A DNA stretch of 64,000 nucleotides from a candidate division FCPU426 bacterium (GTDB lineage: Bacteria; Oederibacteriota; Muellerivitia; Muellerivitales; DAHXKG01). The position numbers were made by a program, and so were the translations under genes. The notes under the pieces are model-generated. The model ran no database searches. It was not told where the DNA came from and saw nothing but the letters and a program-made list of their open reading frames with translations. The stretch lies in assembly GCA_027366525.1 (NCBI GenBank), contig DAHXKG010000002.1:124001-188000 (forward strand), written 5' to 3'. Position 1 is the stretch's first letter; each line of letters starts with the position of its first letter. This document shows positions 10,261-18,717 of this stretch, one piece after another.

Positions 10261-10656
10261 ATGAATAGTAAAAACAGAAAAAAAATCCAAACACGACAGT
10301 CAAAAAAAAATTTAATAAAAATTTCAGTCATGCCGCATTTGCAAAATTATCAAACTCAAAAAATCCAGTTGAAAATTGGGAAACAATTGCAGGAACTATT
10401 TTTTTTCAAGGTTGGAAATCAATACTATGGATATCTGAATTTATGCCGCCATTGGAATATACCACTGGACTATGAAGATAATGATTTCTTTTCTGACAAT
10501 AAGCAATTTATTGTTTGTAAAAACCATGGTGCACTTTTTGATCCACAAACCGGACAATGCTTGTCTGGACCGTGTGAAGGAAAATCGCTTTATCAAATTC
10601 AATTGATTAATAAAAACAAAAGCATTTATGCCCAAATCCCTCAAAAATTAATTTGA
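10261..10656 (+). CDS. Small stand-alone Rieske-type [2Fe-2S] protein
   Basis: From the ATG at 10261 the protein has 131 residues. An upstream in-frame ATG at 10180 would overlap lnt by 68 bases and is less likely. A Rieske cluster motif is clear: Cys-Arg-His (CRH), 21 residues, then Cys-Lys-Asn-His (CKNH), followed by GALFDPQTGQCLSGPC, the usual continuation in ferredoxin-type Rieske proteins such as the NirD/BphF class. A basic, Lys/Arg-rich N-terminal segment of about 30 residues precedes it, and there is no signal peptide. It probably carries electrons in the cytosol. No partner reductase or oxygenase is adjacent, so the partner is unknown. It starts 13 bases after lnt. Confidence 0.8.
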   Translation: MNSKNRKKIQTRQSKKNLIKISVMPHLQNYQTQKIQLKIGKQLQELFFFKVGNQYYGYLNLCRHWNIPLDYEDNDFFSDNKQFIVCKNHGALFDPQTGQCLSGPCEGKSLYQIQLINKNKSIYAQIPQKLI

Positions 10657-10705
10657 AAGGTATGCCACTTTAATGACTTGCCACCGGTTCAAGTGGAAAT
10701 ACTAA

Positions 10706-10781
10706 TGGCGACCCCAACGGGAGTCGAACCCGTGTTGCCGGGATGAAAACCCGGCGTCCTAGGCCTCTAGACGATGGGGTC
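10706..10781 (-). tRNA. tRNA-Glu (anticodon TTC)
   Basis: Read on the minus strand, the 76-base sequence starts GACCCCATCGTCTAG and folds as a cloverleaf. The acceptor is GACCCC/GGGGTC. The anticodon stem CCGGG/CCCGG encloses TTTTCAT, giving anticodon TTC, and the T-arm holds GGTTCGACTC. The 3' CCA is encoded. The layout closely follows bacterial tRNA-Glu. It is transcribed against all neighbouring genes, from its own promoter. Confidence 0.95.
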
Positions 10782-10794
10782 GTTAAAGACAAAA

Positions 10795-10823
10795 ATTGTA
10801 GTAGCCCTTTAGATAGAAGTCAA
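10795..10823 (-). promoter_or_regulatory. Sigma-70 promoter of tRNA-Glu
   Basis: On the minus strand TTGACT (10818-10823) and TACAAT (10795-10800) are spaced by 17 bases. The expected start is about seven bases before the mature tRNA 5' end. Confidence 0.75.
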
Positions 10824-10862
10824 GTAACTTTAGAAAACGAGCGTCAGATCTTAATATATACT

Positions 10863-10891
10863 TTGACAGAATTTTATTTTCTTAATATGAT
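10863..10891 (+). promoter_or_regulatory. Sigma-70 promoter of the cyclophilin gene
   Basis: TTGACA (10863-10868) and TATGAT (10886-10891) are separated by exactly 17 bases, 32 bases before the ATG at 10923. It lies back-to-back with the tRNA-Glu promoter. Confidence 0.75.
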
Positions 10892-10922
10892 TTAAGTTAA
10901 AATCTAATTTTAGAAGGTAGTT

Positions 10923-11465
10923 ATGAACTTAAAATTTATTTTGCTGATTATGATCATAGCAGGCTTGATTCCATTAAAACTATTAGCTCAAAATACAAAA
11001 AAAACCGTTCCCGCTCAAATGAAAAATTTTCGCGTTGAATTTGAAACAACCAAAGGGAATTTTGAGGTTGAATTGTTCTCTAATGTTCCCATTACAACTC
11101 AAAATTTTGTTCATCTAGTTTCGAAAGGTTTTTACAATGGACTGATCTTTCAGCGCTATGTCCCAGGATTTGTAATTCAGGGTGGAGATCCGACGGGGAC
11201 TGGCATGGGGGGATCTGGACATACCATTCCGCTTGAAATTACAGCTCATAAAAATGTGAAAGGGGCTTTAGGTATGGCACGCACGAGCAACCCCGATTCA
11301 GCTTCTAGCCAATTTTACATTTGTTTGGCAAATGCCCCATTTTTGAATGGTCACTATGCCGTATTTGGAAAAGTGATTCATGGAATGCGCGTGGTTATGA
11401 AATTACGGAAGGACGATAAAATGTTAAAGGTTTTTTTGATCTCCTCCTCTCGAGATCATGACTAG
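10923..11465 (+). CDS. Exported cyclophilin-type peptidyl-prolyl cis-trans isomerase
   Basis: This enzyme speeds cis-trans isomerisation of Xaa-Pro bonds during protein folding. The first 23 or so residues (hydrophobic core LLIMIIAGLIPLKLL, then AQ) form a signal peptide, so it should act in the periplasm. The cyclophilin core follows: FETTKGNFEVELF, the active-site FQRYVPGFVIQGGDPTGTGMGG, GALGMAR, SSQFYICLANAPFLNGHYAVFGKV. Length (180 residues) is typical of the compact bacterial PpiA/B group. It has its own good promoter and a possible hairpin after the stop. Confidence 0.93.
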   Translation: MNLKFILLIMIIAGLIPLKLLAQNTKKTVPAQMKNFRVEFETTKGNFEVELFSNVPITTQNFVHLVSKGFYNGLIFQRYVPGFVIQGGDPTGTGMGGSGHTIPLEITAHKNVKGALGMARTSNPDSASSQFYICLANAPFLNGHYAVFGKVIHGMRVVMKLRKDDKMLKVFLISSSRDHD

Positions 11466-11480
11466 TATTGAAGAACGACG

Positions 11481-11504
11481 ATCTAATAAATAAAATAATT
11501 AGAT
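11481..11504 (+). terminator. Weak hairpin after the cyclophilin gene (terminator or operator)
   Basis: ATCTAAT (11481-11487) and ATTAGAT (11498-11504) can pair around a 10-base loop, followed at some distance by TATTTTTA. The stem is AT-only apart from one pair. It also lies 34 bases before a LacI-family gene, so it could be a regulator site instead. Confidence 0.3.
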
Positions 11505-11537
11505 TAGTTCTATTTTTAATAGTTATGGAGATATGGA

Positions 11538-12581
11538 ATGGCGGTCACGATCAAAGATATTGCTGAAAAAGCAGAAGTTTCAGTAGCGACGGTTTCGAGA
11601 GTTATTAACCAAAAAGATATTCATAAAGTTGGGAAAAAAACTCAGGAACGCGTGAACCAAATTTTGAAAGAAATGGGTTATTATCCTAACGCAATGGCGC
11701 GTGGACTGAAAACGCAAAAAACCCAAAATATCAGCGTCGTTTTTTTCTGGTATGATCGTCCATTATTTACAGACTATTCTTTAATGCGCGTTTTAGATGG
11801 TATTGCTAATTTTTTAAATGAAAAAAAATACAATATATTAATGAATACCTTCGATCGAGAAATGGGAACTCAGGCCTCTGTTTATGCGAGTTTTGTCAAT
11901 AATGGTTTATCGGATGGAATTTTAGCAATTGCCCCGCCTGTTGATTCTCAATTTTTCAAGGATTTAAAACAGGGACGTCTTCCATATGTCTTGGTCAATT
12001 ACCAGGTCAATGACCCCGAGGTCTGTTTTGTGGACTGTTTAAACACACAAGGAATTTTTGATGTTATGGAGCATCTGTTTCAACTAGGGCATCATCGGTT
12101 TGCTTTTATTGGTGGCGATATCCATTTTTCAAAAAATACACTTGATCGATTTAATGCATTTAAGTATATGTTGAAAAAGAAAAACTCTGCGTTAAAAGAT
12201 GAATATGTTTATTTGGGAAATTGGACGGAGGAAACCGGCGCGCATGGCGTTAAAAAACTTTGGTCTCTTAAAACTAAACCGACGGCGATTGTTACTTCAA
12301 ATGATATTATTGCTCTGGGCGCCATTAAACAACTTCGATCAATGGGGGTTCAGATTCCTCAAGAAGTGGCCATTACTGGTTTTGATGATATTCCTACCGT
12401 GGGATTTAGTGACCCTGCACTAACGACAGTACATCATCCTTTGTATGATATTGGTTATGAAGCTGCACGTATGTTGTGGAATAAAATAGGGAAAACACCT
12501 TTAGACTATTCCCACCGTTTTTTCCCGACTCGATTAATTATTCGAGAAAGTTGTGGGTATTATTTAAAAACCAAAAATTAG
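11538..12581 (+). CDS. LacI-family transcriptional regulator, probably of the downstream glycoside hydrolase
   Basis: The 347 residues start with a LacI helix-turn-helix (TIKDIAEKAEVSVATVSRVI, about 4-23) and hinge (YYPNAMARGLKTQKT). An effector-binding domain follows with the family marks HRFAFIGGD, VAITGFDDIP and LTTVHHPLYDIG. It sits 38 bases before a multi-domain glycoside hydrolase, so local control of that enzyme in response to a plant-type sugar is likely, though no effector can be named. No palindrome with central CG is seen just before either gene. It shares the overall plan of the LacI protein at 7617, but the two differ along most of their length. Confidence 0.92.
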   Translation: MAVTIKDIAEKAEVSVATVSRVINQKDIHKVGKKTQERVNQILKEMGYYPNAMARGLKTQKTQNISVVFFWYDRPLFTDYSLMRVLDGIANFLNEKKYNILMNTFDREMGTQASVYASFVNNGLSDGILAIAPPVDSQFFKDLKQGRLPYVLVNYQVNDPEVCFVDCLNTQGIFDVMEHLFQLGHHRFAFIGGDIHFSKNTLDRFNAFKYMLKKKNSALKDEYVYLGNWTEETGAHGVKKLWSLKTKPTAIVTSNDIIALGAIKQLRSMGVQIPQEVAITGFDDIPTVGFSDPALTTVHHPLYDIGYEAARMLWNKIGKTPLDYSHRFFPTRLIIRESCGYYLKTKN

Positions 12582-12619
12582 AAACTAATATGCTATTTTA
12601 GAAATCAAAGAGGCCAATT

Positions 12620-15493
12620 ATGAACAAATTGCAATATTGGGTTTATAGCTTAATGGTGATTATGCTTCCATCCTTGGGCAGAGCTGCCACAGCTCTACTA
12701 ATGAATTCGACAACGCCTCCGTCACTTAATGGTACACTCCAAGGCTGGCCTTTAAAACCCACTTTGGTTTTAAATAAAAAAGAATACTGCACTTTGGGTC
12801 GGTCATCTTGGAATAAATCAATTTTGAGTGCGACTGTTTATGTCACGTATGATCAAAAAAACTTATACATTGCCGCAAAAATTATGAGTAAAAATCCAGA
12901 ATTCAACTCACAAGATCGAGGTCAGATATATAATGGAGATGACTTGGAGCTTTATTTGGGAACCAATGATTCGAATCCTAAGCGTACAAGTTATCAGGCG
13001 ACAGATTATCAAATTGGTATTTCTCCTGGCAATCACGGCGAGAATAAGCAAGTCTACGATTTTACAGATAAAGTGATTGTTCCTCATGCACACGTAGCTA
13101 CTAGTTTAGTACCTCATGGATATGTTTTAGAAGCTTCAATTCCATTAGCCTATTTTTATAAATTACACGTTGGTCCCGGACAAAAAATTGGATTTGATGT
13201 AGGTCTGGATGATTGTGGGCCGACGGGAACCACCCGAAACTACCAATTAGTTTGGTCCAAGAGTAGTGACGGTTGGAAAAATCCATCGGTATGGGGTCAA
13301 GCCAAATTTGAAGGGAATATTGTTTTGGTTAATACTGCTTCCAAGGTAGGTGGAGCTCCGGTTGCCGATCTTAATCCGGCAGATGGGAAAAAAGGAGCGT
13401 CAACAACTGGAGTTTTATTGTGGGGATTTAATAATACATTGGGAGGCTTTTCGGGAAGTGTGGGCTTAGAACATTCGATTGTGAGTGAGGGCACTGGTGC
13501 CATGGTGGTAACTACAACGGGCTCAAGTGGCTGGAATCAAAATTTAGCAGTTTGTTCTCAAATTCCACATGCCAAAGAATGGGGGAAATTTAAAGCCATT
13601 TCGATGGATGTATTTTTACCTAAGGGTAGTTTAGCCAATGCAACATTTGGCCAAGTTTTTTTAGTGGTTCAAAGTCCAGCTAATTCATGGTATGAAGTAA
13701 AATTTCATCTTCAAGAAGGCTGGAATCATTTGAAAGCTCGCGTTGATCCTAAACAAATGACGGGGGGAGTCTATAAAGTATATTTGGTTGCAAATTCAGG
13801 GGGCCCTATTTCTGGAAATATGATTGTTGATAATATCAGGGGATATTTGCAAGGGGCTAAATCAGTTTTAAGCGGAGTAATTTCCAATACGAATGGCCTA
13901 CCATTAGCAAAAGCAATATTGACGGTTGATCATAAAGAAGTAGTAACAAATACTAATGGTGCTTTTTCTTTAGCATTACCAGCGGGTCATTATGTTATTG
14001 AAGTGTTTGATCATCAGTATCGAGTGGAACATCAAAAAATAAACGTCTTGGCCCATCAAACCAATACGCTCAAGGTTCAATTAAAACCGGATAACTATAA
14101 AACTCATTTAGCTGAAGCTGACATTTTTTTTAATAAAAAAATACGAACTATCAATCCACATTATATGTTTGGTATGAATATTGCCGCTTGGTATGATCCA
14201 TCATGGATGACCAATCCAACTGCATTAAAGCGGATTAAAGCCATTAGTTCCTATTTTAGAATTCCCGGTGGGGCATTTGGAAATGTGTGGGATTGGAAAA
14301 CGGGTAATGTTTTTAATAATAACGGAACGATTGGAACTCATTTTGCCTTCACATGGCCTAAAATGGCCAGTTTTATTAAAAGTATGGGACCGCATGCAGA
14401 GATACTTCTAATTGCCAATATTATGACTATGTCGGTTCATGATACGCTAGAATGGATCAAAAATATAAAAGAGCGTGGAATTAAATTACGATATGTCGAA
14501 TTGGGGAATGAACCAGATTATGCTCAAAGTTTAGAGCATAATGGGAAAAACGATTATTGGACTAGTATTAATAATTATTGTAAAGCTTATTTGAAATTTG
14601 CCAAAGCCATTCATGCCAAGTATCCGCATCTCCAGCTCATGGGACCAGTTTGCGCCCAAGTGAATGATCATCAGCAATTAGAAGGTGAACCATGGTTGGC
14701 AAAACCCAATTCACCCTGGTGGGTTTCGCAATTTTTAAAGAAATGTGCCCCATATGTCAATGTTGTATCAGTTCATAGTTATCCGTATTGGCCGAATGAT
14801 AGTGATCAAAATTTACTTTCAAAAATATCGCTATGGTCAAAATGGGTTCCCAAAATTCGTGCTGCAATTCAAAAATACAAACCCAATAGTGCAAATCACA
14901 TTCAAATTTCAGTTTCCGAGTGGAATTCGGGAGTTGAAAATCCAACGACAGCACGATTGGTTAATGGAGTTTTTTGTGCAGACTATTTAGCACAAATGAT
15001 GCTTTGGGGAGTCAATCAAACCTGTATCTGGGATTTGTTTACTCAAAAACCTGGATTAGGCGGGGGACATGGCGTCATGGACCCTAATAATAATCCCTAT
15101 GAACCCTTTGAACCTCGTGCGACTTATTGGGCACTAGATATGCTGCGAAATGATTTTGGAACAACGTTATATCAAGCAGTTAGCAATCAACCCAAACTTT
15201 CAGTTTATGCAAGTCAAAAAAATGGAATCAAATACTTATTAATTATTAATCAATCCCCTAATACTGTTTACAAAACAATCATTAATTTAGGACATCAATT
15301 TATTCATCAAAAATCGAAACTGGATTTTTATACTTTAGGAAGGAATCAATACCAATGGAGTGTGAGTTTGTATCGTCCTGTTTGGAATACTGGTCCTTTA
15401 CATCAAACGGGGAGTCATTTCATTCAAAGCCGTTTTGTTTATTCAGTTCAGCCCTATTCAATCACATGCATTAAAATAACTCCAATTTCATAA
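12620..15493 (+). CDS. Secreted multi-domain glycoside hydrolase of clan GH-A type (arabinofuranosidase/xylosidase-like)
   Basis: The 957 residues start with a signal peptide (to about 22). At about 30-230 is a CBM9/DOMON-like sandwich (YVTYDQKNLYIAAKI, NGDDLELYLG, YVLEASIPL, IGFDVGLDD). At about 255-430 is a second carbohydrate-binding-like beta domain (GTGAMVV, DNIRGY). At about 435-505 is a carboxypeptidase-regulatory-like domain (SGVISNTNGLPLAKA, NGAFSLALPAG). From about 510 to the end is a TIM barrel resembling GH39/GH51: RIPGGAFGNVWDW, then YVELGNEPD with probable acid/base Glu631, and SVSEWNSG with probable nucleophile Glu767. It should cleave a plant hemicellulose-type glycan outside the cytoplasm. 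The exact family and substrate are uncertain. It follows its likely regulator by 38 bases. Confidence 0.85.
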   Translation: MNKLQYWVYSLMVIMLPSLGRAATALLMNSTTPPSLNGTLQGWPLKPTLVLNKKEYCTLGRSSWNKSILSATVYVTYDQKNLYIAAKIMSKNPEFNSQDRGQIYNGDDLELYLGTNDSNPKRTSYQATDYQIGISPGNHGENKQVYDFTDKVIVPHAHVATSLVPHGYVLEASIPLAYFYKLHVGPGQKIGFDVGLDDCGPTGTTRNYQLVWSKSSDGWKNPSVWGQAKFEGNIVLVNTASKVGGAPVADLNPADGKKGASTTGVLLWGFNNTLGGFSGSVGLEHSIVSEGTGAMVVTTTGSSGWNQNLAVCSQIPHAKEWGKFKAISMDVFLPKGSLANATFGQVFLVVQSPANSWYEVKFHLQEGWNHLKARVDPKQMTGGVYKVYLVANSGGPISGNMIVDNIRGYLQGAKSVLSGVISNTNGLPLAKAILTVDHKEVVTNTNGAFSLALPAGHYVIEVFDHQYRVEHQKINVLAHQTNTLKVQLKPDNYKTHLAEADIFFNKKIRTINPHYMFGMNIAAWYDPSWMTNPTALKRIKAISSYFRIPGGAFGNVWDWKTGNVFNNNGTIGTHFAFTWPKMASFIKSMGPHAEILLIANIMTMSVHDTLEWIKNIKERGIKLRYVELGNEPDYAQSLEHNGKNDYWTSINNYCKAYLKFAKAIHAKYPHLQLMGPVCAQVNDHQQLEGEPWLAKPNSPWWVSQFLKKCAPYVNVVSVHSYPYWPNDSDQNLLSKISLWSKWVPKIRAAIQKYKPNSANHIQISVSEWNSGVENPTTARLVNGVFCADYLAQMMLWGVNQTCIWDLFTQKPGLGGGHGVMDPNNNPYEPFEPRATYWALDMLRNDFGTTLYQAVSNQPKLSVYASQKNGIKYLLIINQSPNTVYKTIINLGHQFIHQKSKLDFYTLGRNQYQWSVSLYRPVWNTGPLHQTGSHFIQSRFVYSVQPYSITCIKITPIS

Positions 15494-15567
15494 AATGAGC
15501 ACACGTAAGCCATCAAGTGCTTCCATTAATAGTTATTGATTCATGAGATATAACATATTTTAAAAAC

Positions 15568-15590
15568 AACAATACGTGTAACGTATTGTT
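15568..15590. repeat. Perfect inverted repeat upstream of hppA
   Basis: AACAATACGT (15568-15577) and ACGTATTGTT (15581-15590) are perfect inverse copies around GTA, 37 bases before the hppA start. On the + strand no T-run follows, so an operator is more likely than a terminator for the glycoside hydrolase gene, which ends 75 bases upstream. Confidence 0.6.
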
Positions 15591-15627
15591 TCATGAAACT
15601 TAAATCAAAGGAGCGAGGGAGAGGTTC

Positions 15628-18063
15628 ATGTTTAAAAAAAATTATATGTTTTTTTTAATATTAGGATTATTACTTTCGTTGGTAGCTTTAAAACCCACCA
15701 ATGCGTGGGCTGGTGAAACAAATTTAAAACTTCCACGGTTAAGTTTGATTGATTTTCATGGTATTCCGGGAAATGTACTATTAATGAGTGGAATTCTCAT
15801 TTGCTTATTAGGCATTTTTTTTGGCTGGATGATGTATAAAAGATTGAAAAAACTGCCAGCTCATCAATCATTAAAAGATATTTCTGAAATTATTTATACA
15901 ACATGTAAAACATATCTTCTTCAACAAATGAAGTTTTTAACATTATTATGGATTTTAGTAGGGATTGTGATTTCAATTTATTTCGGTTTTTTAAAGCCAA
16001 TTGGATTTCATCAGGTATTAATTATCCTGCTTTTTTCTATATTGGGAATTGCAGGAAGTTTGGTTGTAGCCTGGTTCGGGATGCGCATTAATAATTTTGC
16101 AAATGCACGGTCTGCATTTGCGGCGCTGAAGGGTAAAGCCTATCCCGTTTACTCAATACCACTTCAAGCGGGGATTTCAGTGGGGACACTTTTAATTTCC
16201 ATTGAGCTGTTGATGATGCTAATTATTGTATTATTTATACCAGGATATTTAGCAGGCGTTTGCTTTGTTGGTTTTGCCATTGGGGAATCCTTAGGTGCTG
16301 CAGCACTTCGAATGGCAGGCGGAATTTTCACTAAAATTGCCGATATCGGATCAGATTTGATGAAAATTGTCTTTAATATTAAAGAAGACGATGCAAGAAA
16401 TCCAGGGGTAATTGCGGATTGTACGGGTGATAATGCTGGCGACTCAGTTGGACCTACGGCGGATGGATTTGAAACTTATGGCGTTACTCAAGTTGCATTA
16501 ATTACATTCATTCTTTTAGCAGTTTCAAACCCGTCAAATCAAGTAATTCTTTTGGTATGGATATTTTTAATGAGGATCTTAATGATAGTTACAGCAATCG
16601 TTTCTTATTGGATTAATTCAGGAATTACTTATTTTCAATATTCAAAAAAAGAAAAATTTAATTTTGAGGCCCCATTAACTCAATTAATTTGGATTACATC
16701 AATTATTTCAATCATTTCAACTTATGGAGCTTCATATTTTATTATCAAAAATCTTGGCGATGGAACACTTTGGTGGAAACTGGCCACAATTATTAGTTGT
16801 GGAACTTTGGCAGGGGCGATCATTCCAGAATTGGTTAAAGTTTTCACGTCAACAAGTTCTAAACATGTACAGGAAGTTGTTACTGCCGCTCGACAAGGTG
16901 GAGCTTCACTTAATATTTTATCAGGATTCGTTGCAGGAAACTTTTCTGGATTTTGGCTGGGAGTTAGCATTTTAATATTAATGGGAATCGGTGCATGGAT
17001 TTCTAGTTTTGGATTTTCAACGTTAATGGTTGCACCGGATGTTTTTGCTTTTGGTCTTGTAGCCTTTGGTTTTTTGGGTATGGGCCCCATAACCATTGCG
17101 GTTGATTCCTATGGACCGGTAACGGATACTTCACAATCCGTATTTGAATTATCAACAATTGATTCAATACCTGGAATTAAGCAAGACATTCAATCTCAGT
17201 TTAAATTTGAACCGCAATTTTCAAAAGCCAAAGAATATTTAGAAGAAAGTGATGGTACGGGAAATACATTTAAAGCATCTGCTAAGCCCGTATTGATTGG
17301 AACAGCAGTAGTTGGAGCGACAACATTGGTTTTTTCAATTTTAGTAATGCTTGCGGAAAAGGCCTCTTCAATCTCTGGTGCATTGAATCAAGGGCAATTG
17401 AATTTAATCGCCATTAATTTTTCTATTTTAAACCCTTTGTTTTTACTAGGGTTAATTATGGGAGGAGCAGTCATTTTTTGGTTTTCCGGCGCATCAGTTC
17501 AAGCAGTTACCACCGGTGCATATCGAACGGTTGAATTTATTAAGCAACACATTCATCTAGATTCTAGTGCGGCAAAGGCAAATATTGAAGATTCTAAACG
17601 GGTCGTTGCAATTTGCACACAATTTGCACAAAGGGGTATGATCAATATTTTCATTGGTATTTTTTCTTTTACATTAGCATTTGCTTTTTTTAATCCTGAC
17701 TTTTTTATCGGATATTTAATTTCTTTAGCCATCTTTGGTTTATATGAAGCAATATTCATGGCCAACGCTGGAGGGGCTTGGGATAATGCTAAAAAAATTA
17801 TTGAAACAGATTTAAAGGAAAAGGGGACACCGTTACATGCGGCATGTGTGGTGGGAGATACCGTAGGAGATCCATTTAAAGATACGGCATCAGTTTCGAT
17901 GAATCCTATTATAAAATTCACAACATTGTTTGGACTTTTGGCTACTGAACTTGCAGTCGTTTCTAGGGTGCAGGCCATTTCACCATATTTGACTATTTTC
18001 TTTCTATTAATCGCCTTGGTATTTGTGTGGAAAAGTTTTTTTGGAATGCGTATTCAGAATTAG
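15628..18063 (+). CDS. hppA: Membrane-bound ion-pumping pyrophosphatase, K+-independent type
   Basis: This enzyme couples hydrolysis of pyrophosphate to pumping of H+ (or Na+) across the membrane. The 811 residues are longer than the usual 660-770. The extra is an N-terminal signal-like helix and a loop (about 1-50) before the first conserved helix. The substrate site is intact but of a divergent type: EDDARNP at about 253-259, then GDNAGDSVGPTADGFE, where most members have GDNVGD followed by AGMGAD. A second Asp-rich motif near the end (GDTVGDPFKDT) is intact. Lys549 in GNTFKA occupies the position where K+-dependent members have Ala, which predicts K+ independence. Whether it pumps H+ or Na+ cannot be settled by eye. 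A strong terminator follows. Confidence 0.93.
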   Translation: MFKKNYMFFLILGLLLSLVALKPTNAWAGETNLKLPRLSLIDFHGIPGNVLLMSGILICLLGIFFGWMMYKRLKKLPAHQSLKDISEIIYTTCKTYLLQQMKFLTLLWILVGIVISIYFGFLKPIGFHQVLIILLFSILGIAGSLVVAWFGMRINNFANARSAFAALKGKAYPVYSIPLQAGISVGTLLISIELLMMLIIVLFIPGYLAGVCFVGFAIGESLGAAALRMAGGIFTKIADIGSDLMKIVFNIKEDDARNPGVIADCTGDNAGDSVGPTADGFETYGVTQVALITFILLAVSNPSNQVILLVWIFLMRILMIVTAIVSYWINSGITYFQYSKKEKFNFEAPLTQLIWITSIISIISTYGASYFIIKNLGDGTLWWKLATIISCGTLAGAIIPELVKVFTSTSSKHVQEVVTAARQGGASLNILSGFVAGNFSGFWLGVSILILMGIGAWISSFGFSTLMVAPDVFAFGLVAFGFLGMGPITIAVDSYGPVTDTSQSVFELSTIDSIPGIKQDIQSQFKFEPQFSKAKEYLEESDGTGNTFKASAKPVLIGTAVVGATTLVFSILVMLAEKASSISGALNQGQLNLIAINFSILNPLFLLGLIMGGAVIFWFSGASVQAVTTGAYRTVEFIKQHIHLDSSAAKANIEDSKRVVAICTQFAQRGMINIFIGIFSFTLAFAFFNPDFFIGYLISLAIFGLYEAIFMANAGGAWDNAKKIIETDLKEKGTPLHAACVVGDTVGDPFKDTASVSMNPIIKFTTLFGLLATELAVVSRVQAISPYLTIFFLLIALVFVWKSFFGMRIQN

Positions 18064-18153
18064 TATTGGATTTTAAAGTCGCTATTTATTTAAAATTGCA
18101 TTGAAGAAATTCATGAAATTAAAGTAGAGTTTTAAAAACACATAAATGAGGAT

Positions 18154-18190
18154 AAAAACCTTGAATAGGTTGCTATTCAAGGTTTTTTTA
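18154..18190 (+). terminator. Strong intrinsic terminator after hppA
   Basis: AAACCTTGAATAG (18156-18168) pairs perfectly with CTATTCAAGGTTT (18173-18185) around GTTG and runs into a tract of T. Confidence 0.9.
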
Positions 18191-18717
18191 TTGTTCAATT
18201 TGAATTAAATAATTTTATATATCTCCCCGTATCGATTATTCTATTAAAAATGATACAGCCTGATAAAGATAATTGGTAAATGTAGTGAAAGATCATGAAC
18301 CTACGATATGTCTACAGAATCTATCAACATGAATTTCGCAAATAATTTGTGTTTTGACAAGAACCACCCAAGCCCATGGCACGCAATGTATGAAGTAACA
18401 ATCAATAGAATTTAGCGTATCAATTGCAGTTCAGCTCGATATTGTGATCGAAAGGAAAAATGGATAGATAAGCCATGTTTTTATTTTTGTATTTTTAAAA
18501 GTAGTTTAAATTGTTTGCAGAGCATTTTGGATATAAATCGAAATTTAGGATCTAAAAAACTCTTTAAATTGCTACTTTTTATATTCTGAAATCGTTTTCA
18601 TTAATTAATTTATAAAATTTATCATATAATTTTCTTTGAAAATTATATAATTAATTAGTAAGTTATTTTTGAAATTTGCTTTAGCAGGAAATTAATAGAA
18701 TTTTTAGAGGTTGGTTA
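18191..18717. other. Gene-poor AT-rich spacer of about 530 bases
   Basis: No convincing gene is seen on either strand. A 35-codon open frame (18308-18415) has no clear ribosome-binding site and no recognisable product. Near the right end is a long AT-rich inverted repeat (listed separately). A GAGG ribosome-binding site at 18707-18710 serves the next gene. The promoter for that gene must lie here, but no good -35/-10 pair was found; TATAAT at 18625-18630 is inside the inverted repeat. Confidence 0.6.
18624..18648. repeat. 11-bp AT-rich inverted repeat upstream of the TPR gene
   Basis: ATATAATTTTC (18624-18634) and GAAAATTATAT (18638-18648) are perfect inverse copies around TTT, 69 bases before the next gene start. 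The left arm contains TATAAT, so a regulator bound here would cover a -10 box. Confidence 0.55.

Noticed and set aside
10657-10705. A terminator for the Rieske gene from CCACTT and AAGTGG
   Set aside because: The arms are 6 bases with a long loop and no T-run follows on either strand.
18308-18415. A 35-codon open frame in the long spacer after hppA
   Set aside because: No ribosome-binding site, no recognisable motif, and too short to support as a gene.
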